In this document: positions 1 to 6,650 of the stretch, one piece after another
Numbering within the stretch: the stretch's first letter is position 1
How the letters are laid out: the number at the start of each line of letters is the position of its first letter
NCBI GenBank assembly: GCA_016209665.1
Contig: JACQVT010000212.1
Span: 1 to 16,765, forward strand
Direction: 5' to 3'
DNA length: 16,765 bases
Source: Planctomycetota bacterium
GTDB lineage: Bacteria > Planctomycetota > Phycisphaerae > UBA1845 > PWPN01
Program-made: the position numbers and the translations under genes
Notes under the pieces: generated by a model
Databases searched by the model: none
The model's input: only the letters and a program-made list of their open reading frames with translations
What the model was told of the DNA's origin: nothing

Positions 1-104
1 ATGCGGCTTCCCAGCCACGTCTCGAGCGCGCGGCGAAGGGGTGCGGGGACGTCTTCCCATGCCAGGCGCCCGCCGCCGATCCCGGCGCGCAACTCCCAGG
101 ACAT
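1..104 (-). CDS. N-terminus of an unidentified protein, cut by the left window edge
   Basis: Reading leftward from ATG at 104, an open frame of 34 codons runs off the window edge. It contains the segment LAWEDVPAPLRRALETWLG, an amphipathic helix-like stretch resembling the first residues of some aminoglycoside/choline-kinase-type phosphotransferases. That resemblance is an impression, not an identification. An in-frame GTG at 125 is an alternative start. An AAGGAG at 147-142 sits too far from either start for normal spacing. Two other frames are also open here but have less protein-like composition. The gene follows the MoaD-like gene on the same strand after about 75-95 bp, so it may be the next cistron of that operon. 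The activating E1-like partner one would hope to find for the MoaD-like protein could lie further left, but nothing visible here indicates it. Confidence 0.4.
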   Translation of the reverse strand, partial: MSWELRAGIGGGRLAWEDVPAPLRRALETWLGSR

Positions 105-199
105 GCCACCGGAGACGCTGCCCACGGTTTCCCCGCACTCACTCCTTCACGAGGCGCAACTGCCGCCTGCTGCTCTGACAGCTCCGTTCTGCGGCACGA

Positions 200-493
200 T
201 CAGCCTCCGGCCATGACGGCGATGATGGCGACCTGGTCGCCACTTCGCAGGTTCACGGATGCCCCATTCCACCGCAGCACCTCGTCGTTGACGACGACGG
301 CAAAGCCGTCTGCGACCTCATCCGCCTCCGTGAGAACGCGCTGCGCCAGGAGGGGAAACCGCTCACGCATCTCCCGAGCTAGCTCCTGCCAGGATCCGCA
401 GCCCAGATGGATGGCTCTGCGCGAGCGGCTGCCCTGCAGCTCGTCCTCGGGCAACAGGTCGAACAGGTACGACGGGAGCATCAGGCTGACCAT
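200..493 (-). CDS. MoaD/ThiS-like ubiquitin-fold sulfur-carrier protein
   Basis: This 97-residue protein fits the small beta-grasp carriers (MoaD, ThiS, CysO, QbsE). It shows a mid-protein V-V-V-N-D-E segment (about 66-71), a terminal SGDQVAIIAVMAGG and, decisively, a C-terminal Gly96-Gly97 directly before the TGA. In this family the terminal glycine is adenylated by an E1-like enzyme and carries sulfur as a thiocarboxylate, or an amino acid. The ATG at 493 is preferred because GAAGGAGG (508-501) lies 7 nt upstream. An internal ATG at 481, overlapping the JAMM stop as TGATG, is the alternative. The protein carries an N-terminal extension of roughly 15-20 residues beyond the minimal fold. It overlaps the JAMM gene by 13 nt, so the pair is almost certainly co-translated. 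No E1 (ThiF/MoeB) is visible in the window. The fold assignment is fairly secure; the cargo is unknown. Confidence 0.8.
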   Translation of the reverse strand: MVSLMLPSYLFDLLPEDELQGSRSRRAIHLGCGSWQELAREMRERFPLLAQRVLTEADEVADGFAVVVNDEVLRWNGASVNLRSGDQVAIIAVMAGG

Positions 494-1197
494 GCGGGTG
501 CCTCCTTCGTGTCATGGTCACCGTCGCTGGCCAGGCGGAAGCCAACGTCTGCGGCGCGGAATCCGGGCGGCTCGTGGAACCGGTATTGCGTTCGACACAT
601 CTCGGCCAGCGCGTGGAAGCTCCCCCGCGGCACACCCGGTGGGCCTCCCGATCGGTCGATCGCTCGGCCCGCAGCGGATCGACCGTCGTCGCGTCGGCAC
701 TCGGCCGCGGGCGCCCCCGGCACGGCGATGGGAAGCTCGCGGACTCCCGCCTCGGTGCAGTCGAACACCCGAAGCTGCGGCTGCTCGACGGCTCGCATGG
801 AGACGATCAGGTGCCACAGGTGCCGGTAGCGCTGCCGGTGCAGATCGAAATCGATCCGGGAGAAATTGGCCGGGTGCCGCAGGTGGCTGTGGAAGACGCC
901 GATCTCCACCAGCCCACGCGACCAGATCTCCTTCTGCACCCGCCAGGACTCGTCAGACGTGGCGACGAACCCAGCGTCCTCATGGTCCACGAGGTAGCGG
1001 CCGTAGGCCTCGAAGGTGCCCTTCCAGGCGCCACTGTTGCGGACGTTCGCCTCGAAGAGCACGAAGTCGGTGGGAGTCCGATCGTCGACATCGGAGACCA
1101 GATATCCAAACGACTTCCACGGCAGGCGATGGGCGACGGACGCCAGCAGGCGCTCGCGAAGTGACGCCGACAGTCGGATCGGACGATCGTCACGCAT
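481..1197 (-). CDS. JAMM/MPN (Mov34/PAD-1) protein with an FGE-like C-terminal tail
   Basis: The 238-residue product has two parts. Residues 1 to about 160 form an MPN/JAB-like domain with the metal motif H103-S-H105-x10-D116 and S113, an exact match to HxHx(10)D/SxxD. Bacterial JAMM proteins of this kind cleave isopeptide or amide bonds at the Gly-Gly end of ubiquitin-like carriers (Mec+ on CysO adducts, QbsD on QbsE), which fits the overlapping MoaD-like gene. The Glu normally three residues before the Gly of the first strand (ExxGLL) is Lys28 here (K-S-F-G-Y-L), so activity is uncertain. Residues 186-224 (PRGSFHALAEMCRTQYRF, then VGFRLASD) match the last strands of formylglycine-generating/SUMF1 enzymes, but the rest of that domain is absent. 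ATG 1197 is chosen because it lies 10 nt after the PGI stop. It has little Shine-Dalgarno, so coupling is likely. ATG 1260 is an alternative. Confidence 0.8.
   Translation of the reverse strand: MRDDRPIRLSASLRERLLASVAHRLPWKSFGYLVSDVDDRTPTDFVLFEANVRNSGAWKGTFEAYGRYLVDHEDAGFVATSDESWRVQKEIWSRGLVEIGVFHSHLRHPANFSRIDFDLHRQRYRHLWHLIVSMRAVEQPQLRVFDCTEAGVRELPIAVPGAPAAECRRDDGRSAAGRAIDRSGGPPGVPRGSFHALAEMCRTQYRFHEPPGFRAADVGFRLASDGDHDTKEAPAWSA
501..508 (-). promoter_or_regulatory. Strong Shine-Dalgarno site of the MoaD-like gene
   Basis: The minus strand reads GAAGGAGG, 7 nt before ATG 493 and inside the 3' end of the JAMM gene. It is a near-perfect anti-16S match, among the strongest in the window. It fixes the start and suggests high, independent initiation of the small carrier despite the gene overlap. 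Confidence 0.75.
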
Positions 1198-1207
1198 CAG
1201 CCGTGGC

Positions 1208-2911
1208 TCACGAGCCGACAGCCCTGCCGGGGCCCACGGCCTGCTGGTGAGGTGGCGCATCGGGGCGGGCGAGTCGTGAGGGCACGAAGCGAGCCGCGAA
1301 CGGCGTGGGTCCGGCCGCGGCCACCACACCGCGGCGCGGGTCCCGGGCCAGACGCTCGAGCACCTTGAAGACGGTCTCTACCTCCTCCGGCCGGCCGATG
1401 TGCCAGGCGATCTCCCCGGCTGTCTGCGGCGACTCGAGCCGCTCGAGGTGACCGAGGACGACCCTTTGCAGCTGGACCACTGACGCGGCCGCCCGCTTGT
1501 CGACCCCCGGCTGGTGGTAGGCATTCACGTCGACGAGCTCGGCATAGAGTCCGACGGCCCGCTCGAACAGCGCGATCAGGGCGCCGAGCGTGGCTGGCGA
1601 GAGGTCCGGCAGCGTAATCGTGATCGAGTCCCTGCCCCTCTCGTAGAGAGCACGCCGGGTGCCCTCCAGATAGCCGAAGAGGAAGTCCCCCAGCGTCAGG
1701 CCCGGCTCCACTTCCATCGACGGGCCAGTTCGGTCGTCTTGAACGTGGATAAAGATGGCGAAGAAGTTGTTGGGACCGTCGCGCAGCTGCTGGACGTACG
1801 CGTGCTGATCGGTCGAGCCCTTGTTCCCGTACACGGTGAGTCCTTGATGGACCACTCTCCCCGATCGGTCGAGCTCTTTGCCGATCGACTCCATCACCAG
1901 CTGCTGGACGTACCGGCCCAGCGTCGCCAGCCGGTCCCTGTAGGGGAGAACGACCATGTCCCGATCGCCGCGCCCATTCCCCAGCCAGTACCACGCCAGC
2001 GCGAGCAGCGCCGCCTGGTTCCGGCGCAGCTCCCGATGCCGTGTCAGGCAATCCATGGCTGCAGCCCCCCTGAGGAACGACGCGACGTCCACGCCCTGCA
2101 TCGCCGCCGGGAACAGCCCGACGGCCGACGTGACCGAAGTCCGACCGCCCACCCAGTCCCACAGGGGGAAGCGAGCCAGCCAGCCCTGCTCGATCGCGCG
2201 CCTGTCGAGGGCGGTCCCGCCGACGGTCGTGGCCACCGCGTGGCGAGCGAGATCCAGCCCGCGCCGCCGGTAGGCGGCCTCCAGCTCGAGCAGGACGTGC
2301 CACGGCGTTGGCGTCCAGCCAGACTTCGAAACGACCGAGACGAGGGTTTGGCCCAGGGCACCGTCGAGGCGCTCGACGAGCTGATCGATCCCGTCAGGGT
2401 CGGCGTTGTCGAGGAAGTGCACCGCGATGCGGTCCCGCCCGGTTCGCAGCACGTCACAGATCAGCTGAGCGCCGAGGGAGGAGCCACCGATTCCCACGTG
2501 GATGAGGTGCGCGAAAGGACCCCGCGCCCCCTGCACGGCCCCAGCGTGCGCTGCCGTGGCAAACGCCTGGACGGAGGCGACGGCGCTGCTGATGGAGCGG
2601 CGAATCTGCTCCGTGGGCGCTCGCTCCGCCGACCGGAGCCAGTAGTGTCCGACCATCCGGCGCTCGTCAGGATTGGCGATCGCACCCGATTCCAGCGCCT
2701 CCATGGCGTCCATCGCGTTCGCCATTGCCGCGCGCATGCGGTCCAGGTAGTCGGCGTCGAAGCGGACGCGGCTGATGTCGAGAGACAACCCCAGGTCAGG
2801 AGCGTCGCAGCGGTACGCCTGGTAGCGGTCCCAAAGGCCGTTCCCGCTCACGCTCACCCCCAACTCGCCATTCGACCCTGGCCTCCATCGACGTGCGCCG
2901 GCGGGGCTCAC
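1208..2911 (-). CDS. pgi: Glucose-6-phosphate isomerase
   Basis: This 567-residue enzyme interconverts glucose 6-phosphate and fructose 6-phosphate in the cytoplasm. Visible signatures are the phosphate-binding HVGIGGSSLGAQ (138-149), SKSGWTPTP (196-204, the SKSG variant of the SIS phosphate loop), the VMESIGKE block with its catalytic-type Glu (339-346), GNKGSTDQHAYVQQL (362-376, with the ring-opening His370) and NAYHQPGVDKRA near residue 440 (catalytic Lys). The C-terminal 90 or so residues include a helical, winged-helix-like extension (SPQTAGEIAWHIGRPEEVE), as in the long PGI type. The GTG start at 2911 forms a GTGA overlap with the carrier-protein stop; the first 20 residues are not conserved in appearance, so an internal start is possible. 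Its place between a carrier protein and the JAMM/MoaD pair suggests a cluster-dedicated hexose-phosphate supply rather than glycolysis (inference). Confidence 0.93.
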   Translation of the reverse strand: MSPAGARRWRPGSNGELGVSVSGNGLWDRYQAYRCDAPDLGLSLDISRVRFDADYLDRMRAAMANAMDAMEALESGAIANPDERRMVGHYWLRSAERAPTEQIRRSISSAVASVQAFATAAHAGAVQGARGPFAHLIHVGIGGSSLGAQLICDVLRTGRDRIAVHFLDNADPDGIDQLVERLDGALGQTLVSVVSKSGWTPTPWHVLLELEAAYRRRGLDLARHAVATTVGGTALDRRAIEQGWLARFPLWDWVGGRTSVTSAVGLFPAAMQGVDVASFLRGAAAMDCLTRHRELRRNQAALLALAWYWLGNGRGDRDMVVLPYRDRLATLGRYVQQLVMESIGKELDRSGRVVHQGLTVYGNKGSTDQHAYVQQLRDGPNNFFAIFIHVQDDRTGPSMEVEPGLTLGDFLFGYLEGTRRALYERGRDSITITLPDLSPATLGALIALFERAVGLYAELVDVNAYHQPGVDKRAAASVVQLQRVVLGHLERLESPQTAGEIAWHIGRPEEVETVFKVLERLARDPRRGVVAAAGPTPFAARFVPSRLARPDAPPHQQAVGPGRAVGS

Positions 2912-3195
2912 CCAGCTTCGGGAAGCTCGGGCGTTGGCTGCCCTGCCCGGGCTACCAGGTCTGCTATGGCCAGCAGGCTCGGCGCGTCGAAGATGTCCGC
3001 CAGCGGGACACTTGCATGGTACTCGGCCTCGATCAGCGACACGAGGTGGACGGCCGCCAGAGATGTGCCGCCGAGTGCCAGGAAACTCTAGGTGGGGTCG
3101 ACGTCGGCGCGGCCCAGGACCTGGCCCACGATGCCGGCCACCCTCCGTACGATCGCTGTGTCGGCGTCCAGGCGCCTCCCGTAGCTAGCGAACAC
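2908..3195 (-). pseudogene. Stand-alone acyl/peptidyl carrier protein interrupted by an in-frame TAG
   Basis: Translation from GTG 3195 to TGA 2908 gives a carrier-protein domain of about 95 residues. Helix I is IVRRVAGIVGQVLGRADVDP, followed by codon 36 = TAG (3090-3088), then SFLALGGTSLAAVHLVSLIE with the phosphopantetheine-type Ser45, then SVPLADIFDAPSLLAIADLV. Reading is fully consistent on both sides of the TAG, so this is one nonsense codon where Glu, Lys or Gln would fit, not a frameshift. The same frame continues upstream into the alpha-amylase gene past that gene's own TAG (3216-3214), so the carrier may once have been, or by readthrough still be, its C-terminal domain. The GTG start has no Shine-Dalgarno. 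The stop overlaps the PGI start (GTGA). Either a real nonsense mutation, stop-codon readthrough or a sequencing error explains it. Four other genes here end in TAG, which argues against genome-wide reassignment. Confidence 0.75.
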
Positions 3196-3213
3196 GAAGA
3201 AGCCGCCGTCGCC

Positions 3214-5115
3214 CTAGGCCACCGGCACCGAGACAGCTCGCGTCGCCGCGGGCGGGGCCCGTCGGAGCAGTATCTGCACCTCCGACCGCTCCAGGGTCAG
3301 TGGCAGGACCGTCCGGCCGCCGACAACGGCGATGGCCGAGCCAGGGGCGGCTTCGCTGCGAGGGCGCATGGCCGCGATCGACGTGGACGAGGAGCCCGTC
3401 AGGTCCCTGTTGGTGAACAGCCGGTCGTACCGCGTACCTGCCTGGTCCAGCCCGCCGTCGACCGCGACCACTCCGGTCCAGGTCGTCGAATCGCTGCAGT
3501 TGGCCGCCACCAGCACGTCCTCGTCGTCCAAGACGCGCGAAAACGCCAGCATCCCGCCGGGCTGGCAGGAGAATCCGAAGGCGATCCGATCGGTCGAGAT
3601 GGGCCTGAAGACCTGGTGCCCACGGCGCAGGGCAGCGTGCTCGCGGCGAAGTCTGGACACTTGGCAGCATGCGCGGGCGCCAGCGTGACTCGCCGCGAAG
3701 CTCTCGGGCTTCCCCCACAGCGCTTCGCGCACCGCTTCCACTCTGTCCCCCGCTCCGTGCAGACCCTGCTCGGTACCGTAGTACAGGCAGGGAATGCCGC
3801 GCCAGCAGAACAGGCATGCTACCGCCATGGTTAGCTGGTCGATGGAGCTATCCTGATCCACGGAGTCTGGCCGCCAGTATCGATGCGTCTGGTCGTGGTT
3901 GTCGAGGAATGTCGCAAAGAACCAGCGCGGATCACGGTCCGACCCGCTGACGCCATCGTAGAGCTTGTCACGCTTCTCGTGAAACCGTACCAGTTCGACT
4001 GGAGCTTCTCGACCGAGCAAGACCTCAGGCAGCAGGTAGAAGAGTGGGTAGTCGAAGGCGCCATCGATAGCTTCAGAACGCAGCATGTCATTCGTCTTCG
4101 CTCGTTGGAGCGGCGGATCGAGATAGGCAGCAATGGTCTCCTCCGTATCCCAGATCTCGCCGACCATGAAGAAGTTCGTTTTTCCGATGCTCGCCGCGAA
4201 CTCGCGGATGGAACGTACGAATCCCCGGACAAACTCGTCCTCGAGGTACTTGAACGTATCGATGCGAAAGCCGTCGAAGTCATACTTCGCTACGAGATAG
4301 GTATAAACGTCGATAAGGAAGTCACGGACGGGGAACCGGCCGTCCTCGCGGTAGTCCGTCGCCCACGCTTTCTGCTGGACGAAATCGCCCGCGGGTCGGC
4401 TGGCGATGTCGGGCAGCGAGAAATGGTTCCCCCGGCGGGCGAAGAACACATTCCGGCGCAGTCCGGCCGGCCAGACCGCGGCGTCGCGATGGGCGTCCAG
4501 CGGCGGCTCGGGCCAGTCCCGTCGGGCGCGACCGCTCTCGTCCCGCCAGTGGACGGGGTAAGGAGGCTCGCGCCAGGGCGCGACCGGGCCGAAGCCGGCG
4601 TAGGCGAAGACGTCGCCCGCGTGGTGCAGCACGACGTCGAGGAGGACGTAGATTCCCCGGGCGTGCGCGGCGGCGACGAGATCCACCAGCTCGCGCTCGG
4701 CCAGAGACGGGTCCCGTCGCGCTTCGGCAAGGGCGGAGGAGAATCGGGGCTCGATCGTCAGGAAGTCCCGGGGGCCGTAGCCGTGGTAGGCCGTCGCATC
4801 GTGCTGGCAGTTCTTGAGCACGGGAGAGAGGAGAATGGCGCCCACCCCCAGGTCTGCGAGGTAGTCGAGGGCTGCCCGGACGCCTTCGAGCGTTCCGCCC
4901 TGGAAGACGTCGCATTCGCGGTCCCAGTCCGGGCACCTGGGCGGCTGGCGCGGGTTGTTGAAGCGGTCGATCAGCAGGGCGTAGATCCACAGGTCGCGCC
5001 AGTCCGGCGGCGACGGAAACGGCCGCGCCACCTCCTCGACCCGTCCGCCAAGGTCGACGCGAATGCGCTGCGGCACGCGCGCCTGCTGGAGCGTCGCTTC
5101 CAGGTCAGCAATCAC
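3214..5115 (-). CDS. GH13 alpha-amylase-family glycoside hydrolase/transglycosylase
   Basis: This 633-residue (beta/alpha)8 enzyme shows all four GH13 regions: DVVLHH (160-165), GFRIDTFKY with nucleophile Asp286 (282-290), the acid/base Glu320 in GEIWD, and FLDNHDQ with Asp408 (403-409). FQGGTLEGVRAALDYLADLG (71-90) is the usual strand 1-2 entry, and a C-terminal beta domain follows from about residue 500. There is no signal peptide, so it acts inside the cell on alpha-glucans or malto-oligosaccharides, or as a transglycosylase such as a trehalose- or sucrose-type GH13. The subfamily cannot be fixed by eye. The start is GTG 5115 with only a weak upstream CAGG. It heads the minus-strand operon with the carrier protein, PGI, JAMM and MoaD genes. 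It ends in TAG, and the frame then stays open into the carrier protein until the next TAG. Confidence 0.9.
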   Translation of the reverse strand: MIADLEATLQQARVPQRIRVDLGGRVEEVARPFPSPPDWRDLWIYALLIDRFNNPRQPPRCPDWDRECDVFQGGTLEGVRAALDYLADLGVGAILLSPVLKNCQHDATAYHGYGPRDFLTIEPRFSSALAEARRDPSLAERELVDLVAAAHARGIYVLLDVVLHHAGDVFAYAGFGPVAPWREPPYPVHWRDESGRARRDWPEPPLDAHRDAAVWPAGLRRNVFFARRGNHFSLPDIASRPAGDFVQQKAWATDYREDGRFPVRDFLIDVYTYLVAKYDFDGFRIDTFKYLEDEFVRGFVRSIREFAASIGKTNFFMVGEIWDTEETIAAYLDPPLQRAKTNDMLRSEAIDGAFDYPLFYLLPEVLLGREAPVELVRFHEKRDKLYDGVSGSDRDPRWFFATFLDNHDQTHRYWRPDSVDQDSSIDQLTMAVACLFCWRGIPCLYYGTEQGLHGAGDRVEAVREALWGKPESFAASHAGARACCQVSRLRREHAALRRGHQVFRPISTDRIAFGFSCQPGGMLAFSRVLDDEDVLVAANCSDSTTWTGVVAVDGGLDQAGTRYDRLFTNRDLTGSSSTSIAAMRPRSEAAPGSAIAVVGGRTVLPLTLERSEVQILLRRAPPAATRAVSVPVA

Positions 5116-5136
5116 CTGAATCGTTCTAGGGCAGGC

Positions 5137-5166
5137 AGGGTCGGCTCGAGCATGCGGGCCGACCCT
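5137..5166. repeat. Perfect 9-bp inverted repeat, 12-nt loop
   Basis: AGGGTCGGC (5137-5145) is the exact reverse complement of GCCGACCCT (5158-5166), separated by 12 nt. It lies 22 nt upstream of the amylase GTG start and has no flanking T-run. A regulator-binding palindrome or a GC hairpin in a 5' leader is more likely than an intrinsic terminator. Confidence 0.6.
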
Positions 5167-5174
5167 CGTGCGCT

Positions 5175-5194
5175 GTGGCCCCTGAACGGGCCAC
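5175..5194. repeat. Perfect 7-bp inverted repeat, 6-nt loop
   Basis: GTGGCCC (5175-5181) pairs with GGGCCAC (5188-5194) across a 6-nt loop. It sits 8 bp from the neighbouring 9-bp inverted repeat, giving two tandem hairpins between the divergent genes. No poly-T tract follows on either strand. Confidence 0.55.
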
Positions 5195-5314
5195 CTGCTT
5201 GCCGAGGGGCGGGTGTCTCGCTCCGGTGGGCTCGGGTGGCGGAGAGGCGTCCGCCGATGGCCGGGCAGGCCGTCTTCGGAAGCGTCATGACCGCATCGTC
5301 GTCGGTTCCCGGCC

Positions 5315-5320
5315 TACCAT
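5315..5320 (+). promoter_or_regulatory. Candidate -10 element for a leaderless GlgC-like transcript
   Basis: TACCAT fits the TAnnnT -10 pattern and ends 6 nt before GTG 5327, which places the predicted +1 on the G of the start codon. No good -35 is present at 16-18 nt spacing. The GTG has no Shine-Dalgarno, which is consistent with leaderless initiation. Confidence 0.35.
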
Positions 5321-5326
5321 GACCTC

Positions 5327-6604
5327 GTGCGAGATTGGGGGACGAGCGTGCTTGCCCTGGTCATGGCCGGGGGCCAGGGGACGGGCCTTGGCGAGCTCTC
5401 GAAGCGGCGGGCCAAACCGGCCGTTCCGATCGCCGGCCAGTACCGGCTCGTTGACTTTGCGCTGTCCAACCTCACGAACTCCGGTCTCCACCGGGTGAGA
5501 ATCCTGGCCCAGTACCGACCGCATTCGCTTGTCAGGCATATCGGCGACGGCGAGCCGTGGGATCTTCACCGCCTGCCACCCAATGGCGCGCAGATCTGGC
5601 AGCCCTATCAGGGTCCGGGGGAGCTCAGCGGGTACAGGGGCACCGCTGACGCGCTCCACCAGAACAGCCAGCTGATCTCGGCCGAGGGTATGGACCTCCT
5701 GCTGATCATCTGTGGCGACCACGTCTATCGGCAGGACTACCGCGACATGCTCCGCTTCCACTGCGAGCAGCGAGCCGACCTGACCATCGCCGTGACACAG
5801 GTTCGTCCGACGGATGTGCATCGGTTCGGCATCGCCACCGTGGAGGAGGACGCGCGGATCACGGCCTTCGTCGAGAAGCCCGAGGAGGCCGACGGCAACC
5901 TGGCCTCGATGGGCATCTACATTGCCAACACGGACTTCTTGCTGCGGCGTCTCGACGAGGACGCCCGCGATCCGTCGTCGGCGCACGAGATCGGGCGGAG
6001 CGTGATTCCCGGGGTGGTGGACAGCCACAGCGTCTTCGCCTACCGCTTCGGTGGACCCTGGATCGACGTCGGCACCGTGCCCACGTACTGGGAAACGAAC
6101 CTCGCGCTGCTCACGCCGCGTCCGCCGGTGAATCTCTACGACCGAACCTGGCCGATCCGCACGCGCGCCGACCAGCAGCCGCCGGCGCGGTATGGGAGGT
6201 CGGCCCAGATTCGCGAGAGCATGGTCTCCCCGGGGTGCCTCATCGAAGGCAGGGTCATCCGGAGCGTTCTCTCGCCCGGGGTGCGGGTCGAGCCCGGCGC
6301 CACGGTGCGCGATTCGGTGCTGCTCCACGACGTCCACATCGAGTCGGGCGCCATCGTCGACGGATCCGTGCTGGACGAACGAGTCGAAGTCGGAGCCCGC
6401 GCCCGTCTCGGCATGGCACCCGACGACCTCCAAGACGATCGAAGCGCTCAGCATCCTCTCCGCGGCGCGACGCTCGTGGGCATGGACGCCCGGATCCCTC
6501 CCGACGCAGTAGTGGGGCGGAACTGCGTGGTTGAGGTGGACGTCACGGAGCGGGACTTCGAGCGGTTGGACGTCCCCATCGGCGCGACGGTGCGCCGGCG
6601 GTGA
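5327..6604 (+). CDS. GlgC-like glucose-1-phosphate adenylyltransferase (nucleotidyltransferase)
   Basis: The 425-residue protein matches ADP-glucose pyrophosphorylase along its length: RAKPAVPIAGQYRLVDFALS (28-47), YRGTADALHQN, ICGDHVYRQDY, FVEKPEEADG, ASMGIYIANTDFL and PWIDVGTVPTYWETN, then a C-terminal left-handed beta-helix with hexapeptide-like repeats (about 295-410). The family makes ADP-glucose (or another NDP-sugar) from a sugar 1-phosphate and NTP. The glycine-rich NTP loop reads AGGQGTGLGELS: the canonical Arg of GTRL is Gly20 here, and the usual LT of LxxLT is replaced, so kinetics, nucleotide or substrate may differ. GTG 5327 is taken as start; GTG 5348 is an alternative just before the conserved core. 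No glycogen synthase is present in the window, which favours a sugar-nucleotide supply role (inference). Confidence 0.88.
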   Translation: MRDWGTSVLALVMAGGQGTGLGELSKRRAKPAVPIAGQYRLVDFALSNLTNSGLHRVRILAQYRPHSLVRHIGDGEPWDLHRLPPNGAQIWQPYQGPGELSGYRGTADALHQNSQLISAEGMDLLLIICGDHVYRQDYRDMLRFHCEQRADLTIAVTQVRPTDVHRFGIATVEEDARITAFVEKPEEADGNLASMGIYIANTDFLLRRLDEDARDPSSAHEIGRSVIPGVVDSHSVFAYRFGGPWIDVGTVPTYWETNLALLTPRPPVNLYDRTWPIRTRADQQPPARYGRSAQIRESMVSPGCLIEGRVIRSVLSPGVRVEPGATVRDSVLLHDVHIESGAIVDGSVLDERVEVGARARLGMAPDDLQDDRSAQHPLRGATLVGMDARIPPDAVVGRNCVVEVDVTERDFERLDVPIGATVRRR

Positions 6605-6650
6605 CGCCCGCCCGCTCGTCGATGCCCCGCAAGGGCGCTCGACAGCCCGC

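Larger units (their letters stand above)
5116..5326. other. Divergent intergenic region between amylase operon and GlgC-like gene
   Basis: This is the longest non-coding stretch in the window (about 210 bp) and must hold both promoters. I see two perfect hairpins in its amylase-proximal half (annotated separately) and a TACCAT element next to the plus-strand GTG. Toward the amylase gene, TAGAAC lies 7-12 nt before GTG 5115 and could be a poor -10 for a leaderless transcript, but no -35 match is visible. Open reading frames crossing this region have no protein-like features. Confidence 0.6.

Noticed and set aside
1514..3091. Plus-strand open frame of 525 codons
   Set aside because: It is antisense to pgi and the carrier protein, which have unmistakable motifs. 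Its composition (Arg, Pro, Val and Gln rich, no motifs) is that of a GC-rich shadow frame.
3088..3216. Genome-wide reassignment of TAG (for example pyrrolysine or a code change)
   Set aside because: TAG is also a sensible terminator for the aaRS-like, KAS-like and methyltransferase genes at expected protein ends, so general reassignment does not fit. Local readthrough remains possible.
3883..5322. Plus-strand open frame of 479 codons
   Set aside because: Antisense to the GH13 gene, whose four catalytic regions are clear. No domain is recognisable in the plus-strand reading.
5285..6454. Minus-strand open frame of 389 codons
   Set aside because: Antisense shadow of the GlgC-like gene. His, Asp, Arg and Val-rich sequence without motifs.
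6605..6650. Possible terminator between convergent GlgC-like and aaRS-like genes
   Set aside because: The best pairing (GCCC/GGGC around 6624-6636) is short and interrupted, with no T-run. Not strong enough to annotate.
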